A stretch of 5,164 bases of DNA from an uncultured Lachnospiraceae bacterium (GTDB lineage: Bacteria; Bacillota_A; Clostridia; Lachnospirales; Lachnospiraceae): positions 1-5,164 of the forward strand of contig CADBME010000289.1 in NCBI GenBank assembly GCA_902795715.1, read 5' to 3'. A program made the position numbers and the translations under genes. The notes below the pieces were generated by a model. That model worked only from the letters and a program-made list of their open reading frames with translations, was not told the origin of the DNA and did no database searches. Below are positions 1-4,347 of the stretch, piece by piece (within the stretch, counting starts at the first letter, position 1; each line of letters starts with the position of its first letter).

Positions 1-1250
1 ATCTCGCCCTTACTGATGGATTCCCAGCGGCAGATAATCTGGCCGTAGTCAGGATTCTGGGCGATGAGCTGGCTGCGCTCCTCGTAGGACATCCTGTTAA
101 GGATGACAGGTTTTGGACGTCCGGGAATCCAGTCGGCCTTTTTGGTAAAGTCCAGATTCTCGCCGACCGCGCGAACCATCTCTTCTACCAGGTCAGCGAT
201 GGCCGGTGCGGAAGAAAGTCCGGGAGACTGGATACCTACCAGGTTGATCATACCGCGTACAGTCCGGGCATGTTCGATGATGAAGTCCTCCGTGTTGGAT
301 GCAGCTCGAAGACCTGCAAATACCGTTGTCACATCTCCGACTCTGGGCAGATCCGGATAGAGATGGTGGATCATGGTATCATAAATCTCATCCAGGGCTT
401 CCTTGGTTGTGGAGAAATCTGTCTTGTCGTCCAGCATCTCGGCATTGGAACCGGCCAGGATGTTGCCCTCTGTTGTGGGCACGATAATCATACCTTTAGA
501 TGTCTCTGTGGGCGGGGAATAAATACAGTGATTTACCCAGCCGCCAAACTGTTTGTCAAAGAGATAATACTGGCCGCGTCTGGGACGTACATAGAAATCA
601 ACGTCCTCGACCATGGCTGCTATTTTATCGGAATAAAGACCTGCGGAGTTGATCACGACTTTGGGATGGAAGGTCCCGTTTGTTGTGATAACCGCATCAA
701 TCTTCTGGTCTTTAACCAAAATATCGGTTACTTCTGTGTTAAGGAACACCTTAGCTCCATTGAGCACGGCATTCTCTGCCATGGCCATGGTAAGTTCAAA
801 GGGATTCATCACGCCAGTATTGGGATTATACAGACCGAAACGAACGGTAGGATTGATATGGGGTTCTTTGATCATCATGGCATCATGATCGATGATCTCA
901 AGATTGGTAATCCCGTTCTCCTCTGCCATCTTCACCTGTTTGTGCATGGTTGCCAGGTCCTCATCACTAAAACCGGCAAAAATTGACCCGCACAGATTCA
1001 TGTCCACATGAAGTTCATCACAGAGCTCCCTGTAGATCTCCTTGGTTGCCTTAAGAACCAGTTTGCCCTTCAGCTTGTGTCCGTCTACATTGTAGCCGTC
1101 ATGAAGCATGGAGGAATTCGCCTTACTTGTCCCGGTGCATACATCGCTCTCTTTCTCCACAACCACAACATCGATGTTGTAGCGGGAGAGCTGACGGGCA
1201 ATGCAGGCTCCGATCACACCGCCACCAATAATCAAAACATCTGTCTTCAT
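1..1250 (-). CDS. GlpA/LhgO-like FAD-dependent glycerol-3-phosphate (polyol-phosphate) dehydrogenase, C-terminus cut by window edge
   Basis: Open reading frame with no stop before the left edge; 416 residues are visible. The N-terminus MKTDVLIIGGGVIGACIARQ is a classic Rossmann FAD-binding motif (GGGVIG at residues 9-14) followed by a DAO-type oxidoreductase fold. RPRRGQYYLFDK (about residues 223-234) and GIQSPGLSSAPAIADL (about 338-353) are typical of the GlpA/LhgO branch, which oxidises glycerol-3-phosphate or related hydroxyacids and polyol phosphates and passes electrons on from FAD. The visible end, YGQIICRWESISKGE, is the start of a BFD-like [2Fe-2S] domain, but the usual CRC motif reads CRW (Cys407, Trp409), so one expected iron-sulfur ligand is absent. 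The ATG at 1248-1250 is preceded by AAAGGG seven bases away. The gene follows a terminator and a 505-bp gap, so it is probably transcribed separately from the kinase operon. Substrate is unproven: glycerol-3-phosphate is the default, and another polyol phosphate (as for EryB) is possible. Confidence 0.9.
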   Translation of the reverse strand, partial: MKTDVLIIGGGVIGACIARQLSRYNIDVVVVEKESDVCTGTSKANSSMLHDGYNVDGHKLKGKLVLKATKEIYRELCDELHVDMNLCGSIFAGFSDEDLATMHKQVKMAEENGITNLEIIDHDAMMIKEPHINPTVRFGLYNPNTGVMNPFELTMAMAENAVLNGAKVFLNTEVTDILVKDQKIDAVITTNGTFHPKVVINSAGLYSDKIAAMVEDVDFYVRPRRGQYYLFDKQFGGWVNHCIYSPPTETSKGMIIVPTTEGNILAGSNAEMLDDKTDFSTTKEALDEIYDTMIHHLYPDLPRVGDVTTVFAGLRAASNTEDFIIEHARTVRGMINLVGIQSPGLSSAPAIADLVEEMVRAVGENLDFTKKADWIPGRPKPVILNRMSYEERSQLIAQNPDYGQIICRWESISKGE

Positions 1251-1256
1251 ATCAGC

Positions 1257-1263
1257 ACCCTTT
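1257..1263 (-). promoter_or_regulatory. Ribosome binding site of the flavoenzyme gene
   Basis: On the minus strand AAAGGGT precedes the ATG at 1250, leaving six to seven bases of spacer. It fixes the start of the FAD-dependent dehydrogenase; the FAD-binding strand begins at residue 3, as expected for the family. It is weaker than the AGGAGG-type sites of the kinase and phosphatase. Confidence 0.6.
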
Positions 1264-1411
1264 CTACATTATATTTGCTAACTGCTTCCTTACTGTTCCT
1301 AACCCGTGGAGGAATCTGCAAAACCTTCCCCATTAAATACAGATGCCGCCTGGAACACATCAGGCTTTGGAAATGGTTCCGCTGCCTGTGCGTTTCCCGG
1401 GATCTGAAAAA

Positions 1412-1440
1412 AGCATAGCATGGCTTTTAACAAGTTTCAA
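1412..1440 (-). promoter_or_regulatory. Candidate sigma-A promoter proximal to the flavoenzyme (extended -10)
   Basis: Minus strand: -35 TTGAAA (1435-1440, five of six consensus matches), 17-bp spacer, then TATGCT (1412-1417, four of six) preceded by TGC, an extended -10 element. Transcription would start near 1405 and give a leader of about 155 bases. The palindrome pair 1445-1478 begins four bases upstream of the -35, a usual place for an activator. Confidence 0.35.
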
Positions 1441-1444
1441 TATG

Positions 1445-1478
1445 GAAAATAATTTCAATCACCCTTGAAATTATTTTC
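1445..1478. promoter_or_regulatory. Perfect 14-bp inverted repeat, paired operator-like sites
   Basis: GAAAATAATTTCAA (1445-1458) and TTGAAATTATTTTC (1465-1478) are exact reverse complements separated by six bases (TCACCC). Each arm also contains its own near-palindrome of the form GAAA-N4-TTTC (1445-1456 and 1467-1478), with starts 22 bp apart, about two DNA turns. That pattern fits two protein dimers on one DNA face better than an RNA terminator, because there is no GC stem. The regulator is unknown and no regulator gene lies in the window. A weak AU-rich RNA hairpin is the alternative. Confidence 0.55.
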
Positions 1479-1523
1479 AGTCATCAGTTGTTGACAGTCC
1501 GGAAATTTTCTTCTTCCAAGTTA

Positions 1524-1552
1524 ATCATAATGCACAAACAATCTGCATTCAA
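1524..1552 (-). promoter_or_regulatory. Candidate sigma-A promoter, middle
   Basis: Minus strand: -35 TTGAAT (1547-1552, four of six matches), 17-bp spacer, -10 TATGAT (1524-1529, five of six). A third GAAA-N4-TTTC palindrome (1557-1568) lies exactly four bases upstream of this -35, the same spacing as at the promoter at 1412-1440. The region is AT-rich, so chance matches are likely. Confidence 0.28.
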
Positions 1553-1556
1553 GATT

Positions 1557-1568
1557 GAAATAATTTTC
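1557..1568. promoter_or_regulatory. Third copy of the GAAA-N4-TTTC operator-like site
   Basis: TTGAAATAATTTTC at 1555-1568 matches the arm at 1465-1478 with one substitution in 14 bases. Its core, GAAATAATTTTC, is at 1557-1568, 90 bp from the second site. This recurrence is the main reason for treating the motif as a protein-binding site and not as random AT-rich sequence. Confidence 0.42.
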
Positions 1569-1594
1569 ATTCTAATGAGCATATTCACAAAAAA

Positions 1595-1623
1595 ATTGTA
1601 TAATAATTGCCTGTTTTTGTCTA
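1595..1623 (-). promoter_or_regulatory. Candidate sigma-A promoter, distal
   Basis: Minus strand: -35 TAGACA (1618-1623) and -10 TACAAT (1595-1600), each five of six consensus bases, with the ideal 17-bp spacer. By hexamer score this is the best promoter of the region. Transcription would begin near 1588 and run through all three palindromes, so a repressor bound there could act as a roadblock. The 5' leader would be about 340 bases. Confidence 0.38.
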
Positions 1624-1666
1624 ATATTGACGGTTGCCAAAGAAAGATATTCATAAGTTTTAGCAA

Positions 1667-1675
1667 ATTATAGCA
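1667..1675 (-). promoter_or_regulatory. Candidate extended -10 element directly after the terminator
   Basis: Minus strand TGCTATAAT, a perfect -10 hexamer (1667-1672) with the TGn extension, starts right after the terminator T-tract. No -35 hexamer is seen because that position falls within the terminator stem. It may be a real terminator-adjacent promoter or only a chance match in AT-rich DNA. Confidence 0.2.
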
Positions 1676-1698
1676 AAAAACCCGCCGAAGCGGGCTTT
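1675..1698 (-). terminator. Intrinsic terminator ending the kinase operon
   Basis: On the minus strand AAGCCCGC-TTCG-GCGGGTTTTTT forms a stem of five GC pairs plus a G-T pair and A-T pairs, with a stable UUCG tetraloop and a six-T tract. It lies 57 bases past the kinase stop. It separates the dehydrogenase-phosphatase-kinase transcript from the flavoenzyme gene. In the plus direction the run after the stem is only CTTTCT, so termination is mainly for minus-strand transcripts. Confidence 0.88.
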
Positions 1699-1755
1699 CT
1701 GCCTATATTAAACCTTCTCTGAAAAAAACGGATACTTTCAGTCTCCTTAAAGGAA

Positions 1756-3309
1756 TCAGCTGTTTACATGATCTACCGTGTCATGAACGATATCACGCAT
1801 CTGCGGCCATGTTCTTACATACTGATCAAAGTAGAATGCATATTTCTCATGGGCTTCCTTATTGGGTGTGTAAGATTTGTCAATCTTTACCATTTCCCTG
1901 GCTGCTTCGTCGAGGTCTTTGTAGATGCCGCATCCGACTGCAACGATCATACAGTCACCAAGACAGCCTGCGCTCTGGCTCTCAACGGTGGTATACATGG
2001 GAATGCCGGTGATGTCAGCATGCATCTGCATCCAGAAATCGGACTGGGCCAGTCCGCCGCAGGCAGCGATTTCTTTTACGATGTATCCTGCATCGGCCAT
2101 ACATGTCAGACAGTGATTTGCACCATAAGCTACGCCTTCGTATACGGCTCTTGCCATATGGGCTGTGGTGGTTCCCAGAGAGAATCCCCAGAACATGCCG
2201 CGGGCTTTGGAGTCTGCATAAGGAGCACGGTTGCCCTGGAAGTAGTCGATCATTACCAGGCCTTCACAACCGATCGGTACAGACTCTGCCTTTTCTGTGA
2301 TCAGGTCATAGATGCCCATGTCTTTTGATATAGCTTCTTCTGCCCAGGATCCGGGAATCAGCTGGTTTCTGAACCAGGTGAGGATACCGCCGGAGGATGC
2401 CTGACCGCCTTCTACCAGGCTGGTTCCATCATAGAGAAGATTGGGATAAGTACCATTTACACCCACTTCGTGGAAGTCTTCGGTAGCCAGACCGAAGAGG
2501 CAGCTGGAGGTTCCGCCGATCAGAGCCATTCCTCCCGGGTTGACACTGCCGACACCAACCATACAGGAAACAGCGTCAAGGCTTCCCTCAACAACCATCA
2601 TGTTTGTGGAAAGTCCAAGTTCTCTTGCAGCTTCTTCACAAACCGGCCCGATGGGTGTACAGGTCTTTAATACATCTTTGGGGAACTTATCAACAACATC
2701 TTCCAGTCCGATTGCCTCATAGAGGTCCATGGGATATCCGCCGTTCTTATCATCATAGAGCCAGCGGAATGCAGCTACGGACATGTTTGTGGTCTTCCTT
2801 CCGGAAAGCTTCCAGTGAAGCCAGCTGGTGAACTCGAAGATTGTCTCGGTCTTTGCCCAGTTCTCCGGCTCATGCTTCTTGACCCACATACATTTGGGAA
2901 TCAGGCTCTCTGCGGGAACACCGGAACGATAGAACTTGATGGCATCACAATCTTTGCCCAGCTCGGAAATAGCAACGGCTTCTTCGGAAGCACGAACATC
3001 CATCCAGAGGATAGGACGGCGAACGGATTTGCCGTCTTTGTCTAGGAAAAGAGTTGTGGAGCATGTTCCGTCACAGGAAACGCCGATGATGTCCTCAGGA
3101 TCTACACCGGATTTTTTGATGGCATTGGGAACCGCTTTTTTCAGTGCCTCCCACCATTCATTGTCATCCTGCTCAGCCCAGCCGTTTTTCGGGAAATAGG
3201 ATTCATAATTCTGAACGTCATAGCCCATGTTCTTTCCGTGAAGGGAGAATACTGCAACACGAACGCTTCCCGTACCGGCATCAATGCCCATAAAATATTT
3301 AGCTGCCAT
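1756..3309 (-). CDS. FGGY-family carbohydrate kinase (ribulokinase-like branch)
   Basis: 517 residues, a full-length ATP-dependent sugar or polyol kinase of the cytosol. N-terminal FGGY domain: YFMGIDAGTGSVR (Asp10 in the phosphate-binding loop) and PILWMDVRA (about 99-107), resembling the ILWMDxRA substrate-region motif of ribulokinase-like members. EGSLDAV places the probable catalytic base at Asp245. The C-terminal domain has GGTSS (265-269), DYFQGNRAPYAD (355-366), and the FGGY signature region GGLAQSDFW (418-426) followed by GCLGDCM. Start: an ATG at 3330 would add seven residues, but AGGAGG at 3319-3324 lies inside that extension, nine bases before the ATG at 3309, so 3309 is chosen. 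The gene follows the phosphatase across a repeat-filled gap and is the last of its operon. Candidate substrates are a pentulose, a tetritol or pentitol, or glycerol; motifs favour the pentulose/polyol group over classical GlpK, but specificity cannot be fixed. Confidence 0.93.
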   Translation of the reverse strand: MAAKYFMGIDAGTGSVRVAVFSLHGKNMGYDVQNYESYFPKNGWAEQDDNEWWEALKKAVPNAIKKSGVDPEDIIGVSCDGTCSTTLFLDKDGKSVRRPILWMDVRASEEAVAISELGKDCDAIKFYRSGVPAESLIPKCMWVKKHEPENWAKTETIFEFTSWLHWKLSGRKTTNMSVAAFRWLYDDKNGGYPMDLYEAIGLEDVVDKFPKDVLKTCTPIGPVCEEAARELGLSTNMMVVEGSLDAVSCMVGVGSVNPGGMALIGGTSSCLFGLATEDFHEVGVNGTYPNLLYDGTSLVEGGQASSGGILTWFRNQLIPGSWAEEAISKDMGIYDLITEKAESVPIGCEGLVMIDYFQGNRAPYADSKARGMFWGFSLGTTTAHMARAVYEGVAYGANHCLTCMADAGYIVKEIAACGGLAQSDFWMQMHADITGIPMYTTVESQSAGCLGDCMIVAVGCGIYKDLDEAAREMVKIDKSYTPNKEAHEKYAFYFDQYVRTWPQMRDIVHDTVDHVNS

Positions 3310-3318
3310 AAATGTTTT

Positions 3319-3324
3319 CCTCCT
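3319..3324 (-). promoter_or_regulatory. Ribosome binding site deciding the kinase start
   Basis: Minus strand AGGAGG with nine bases before the ATG at 3309. It lies within the reading frame that would begin at the more upstream ATG (3330), which has no comparable site. The kinase's beta strand (YFMGIDAGT) begins at residue 5 from 3309. Confidence 0.8.
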
Positions 3325-3343
3325 GTTCATAATGTTGATTGAA

Positions 3344-3462
3344 CTGTTTACTCTTGCATTATGTTTTCTCTTGCCTTGTGTTTCCAGTTACCTTGTGTTT
3401 CCAGTTGCTTTATGTTTCCGGTTACTTTATGTCTCCAGTTGCTTTATGTTTCCAGTTGCATT
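3344..3462. repeat. 17-bp tandem repeat, seven units, between phosphatase and kinase
   Basis: Seven head-to-tail 17-bp units begin at 3344, 3361, 3378, 3395, 3412, 3429 and 3446. The plus-strand consensus is ATGTTTCCAGTTGCTTT. Units 3-7 differ from it at one to three positions; units 1-2 (towards the kinase) share a CTCTTGC variant and are more diverged. In the minus-strand transcript the unit reads AAAGCAACTGGAAACAT. The array begins five bases past the phosphatase stop and ends about 20 bases before the kinase ribosome site, so it fills nearly the whole gap. There are no spacers, so it is not CRISPR. The period is not a multiple of three, and no SD-led start is seen in the array. Confidence 0.9.
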
Positions 3463-3467
3463 TTCCA

Positions 3468-4274
3468 TCAAAGATACTCTTTCATCTCTTTGAGAGAGTC
3501 GTAGATACAGGTAGGCACGACGTCAGATTCCGCTACGGTCTGCATATCGGCCTCACCGGTCAGGACAAGGAATCCCCTGCAGCCGTTGTCAACTCCGGTC
3601 CGCACATCGGTGTAAAGGCGGTCTCCCACAAAAGCCATTTCCTCGGGCTTATAGCCGGTAATCTCCGTAATCATATCAACGGTTTCCTTCCAGGGTTTGC
3701 CCAGGAAACGGGGCTTCACTCCGGTAGAATCCGTAATCAGGCTGCACATGGCTCCGCAGTCAGGCATAAAGCCATAGTCTGTGGGGCAGTTGGTGTCCAT
3801 ATGAGTGGCTATAAAGGGGACTCCATTGCGGATATAGTGACAGATCCGGTCCAGCTTATGGTAAGTCAAAGTCGTGTCAAAACTCTGGACACATACATCG
3901 GGATCCTCCTCCACCAGAATCAATCCCTTTTCCTTCCAGTTTTCTTCCAGAAGAGGGGTTCCGTTCAGGAAAATCTTTGCATTGGGATAGTTCACTTTCA
4001 GGAATTCCGCGCAAACATCACCTGCCGTTACAATCATGCTCTCATCCACGTCCAGTCCCATTTTATGCAGCTTCTCTACATAAAAGGAAGGTACTCTGGA
4101 TGCATTGTTGGTAAAGAAAATAAAATCTCTGTCGGGATCCGCCTGGACCTGACGGATAAAATCCAGAGATCCGTCAATCAGTCCGTCACTGATGTAAACT
4201 GTTCCATCCATGTCAAGGACAAATAGTTTTACTCCGTCGAGGGCTTTGTCTTTGGGAATCTGAGGTACGTACAT
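3468..4274 (-). CDS. HAD-IIA family phosphatase (NagD/AraL-like)
   Basis: 268 residues, full length for the family (AraL and NagD are about 250-270). Cytosolic Mg-dependent phosphohydrolase with all HAD motifs: motif I LDMDGTVY with nucleophile Asp21 and acid/base Asp23; motif II FFTNNAS (Thr55); motif III Lys193 in LGKPW; motif IV VGDRLYTD (Asp218, Asp223). The C2-type cap lies between motifs II and III, about residues 80-180. Start: the reading frame opens at an ATG at 4298, but AAGGAG at 4282-4287 sits inside that eight-residue extension and seven bases before the ATG at 4274, so 4274 is used. It lies 73 bp after the G1P dehydrogenase stop, in the same operon. Known relatives dephosphorylate sugar phosphates, glycerol phosphate or 2-phosphoglycolate, often as metabolite repair. 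The substrate here is unknown; the neighbouring G1P dehydrogenase and kinase make glycerol-1-phosphate or a sugar phosphate reasonable guesses. Confidence 0.92.
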   Translation of the reverse strand: MYVPQIPKDKALDGVKLFVLDMDGTVYISDGLIDGSLDFIRQVQADPDRDFIFFTNNASRVPSFYVEKLHKMGLDVDESMIVTAGDVCAEFLKVNYPNAKIFLNGTPLLEENWKEKGLILVEEDPDVCVQSFDTTLTYHKLDRICHYIRNGVPFIATHMDTNCPTDYGFMPDCGAMCSLITDSTGVKPRFLGKPWKETVDMITEITGYKPEEMAFVGDRLYTDVRTGVDNGCRGFLVLTGEADMQTVAESDVVPTCIYDSLKEMKEYL

Positions 4275-4281
4275 GGAACTT

Positions 4282-4287
4282 CTCCTT
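4282..4287 (-). promoter_or_regulatory. Ribosome binding site deciding the phosphatase start
   Basis: Minus strand AAGGAG followed by a seven-base spacer and the ATG at 4274. The upstream ATG at 4298 has no good site in front of it, so the residues MAEGRRSS of the longer frame are probably untranslated. Confidence 0.8.
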
Positions 4288-4347
4288 CCTTCTGCCATGG
4301 CTTGCCTGACTCATTCTCTCATTGACTGTTCTACATATGGATTGCTG

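Larger units (their letters stand above)
1251..1755. other. 505-bp gene-free region between kinase and flavoenzyme
   Basis: No convincing protein gene is found on either strand. From right to left on the minus strand it holds the kinase operon terminator (1675-1698), an AT-rich block with candidate promoters (1524-1675), three GAAA-N4-TTTC palindromes (1445-1478 and 1557-1568), another candidate promoter (1412-1440), and a 150-base GC-richer leader before the flavoenzyme ATG. The leader can form three adjoining short stems: TTCCT/AGGAA (1296-1314), ATCTG/CAGAT (1314-1344) and GCCTG/CAGGC (1348-1365). I do not recognise it as a known riboswitch class. The 505-bp length, the promoter-like motifs and the terminator at its start indicate a true regulatory boundary. 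Confidence 0.7.

Noticed and set aside
270..986. 238-codon plus-strand open frame opposite the flavoenzyme
   Set aside because: Shadow of the minus-strand FAD-dependent dehydrogenase; cysteine/histidine/glycine-rich composition and no family motifs.
1268..1273. Perfect TATAAT just before the flavoenzyme gene on the minus strand
   Set aside because: Transcription from it would start at about the ribosome site, leaving no usable leader, and there is no -35 match at 16-18 bp.
1247..1360. 37-codon minus-strand ORF whose TGA overlaps the flavoenzyme ATG (ATGA)
   Set aside because: The overlap geometry would suit a translationally coupled leader peptide, but there is no Shine-Dalgarno sequence before its ATG (or the internal one), and it is arginine-rich with no recognisable features.
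1385..1393. ACGCACAGG in the leader, reminiscent of the start of c-di-GMP-I riboswitches
   Set aside because: The other conserved blocks of that riboswitch and its two-helix layout cannot be found downstream.
1484..1673. Roughly 60-codon open frames on both strands in the AT-rich intergenic DNA
   Set aside because: Both need a TTG start, lack ribosome sites and overlap promoter-like and operator-like sequence.
1768..2328. 186-codon plus-strand open frame opposite the kinase C-terminus
   Set aside because: Shadow frame across the conserved FGGY C-terminal signature; no independent evidence.
3344..3462. CRISPR array
   Set aside because: The 17-bp units are directly adjacent with no spacers, and the units are too short.
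3339..4226. 295-codon plus-strand open frame opposite the phosphatase
   Set aside because: It is antisense to a gene with all HAD motifs. Its hydrophobic start comes only from translating the 17-bp repeat, and it has no recognisable domain.
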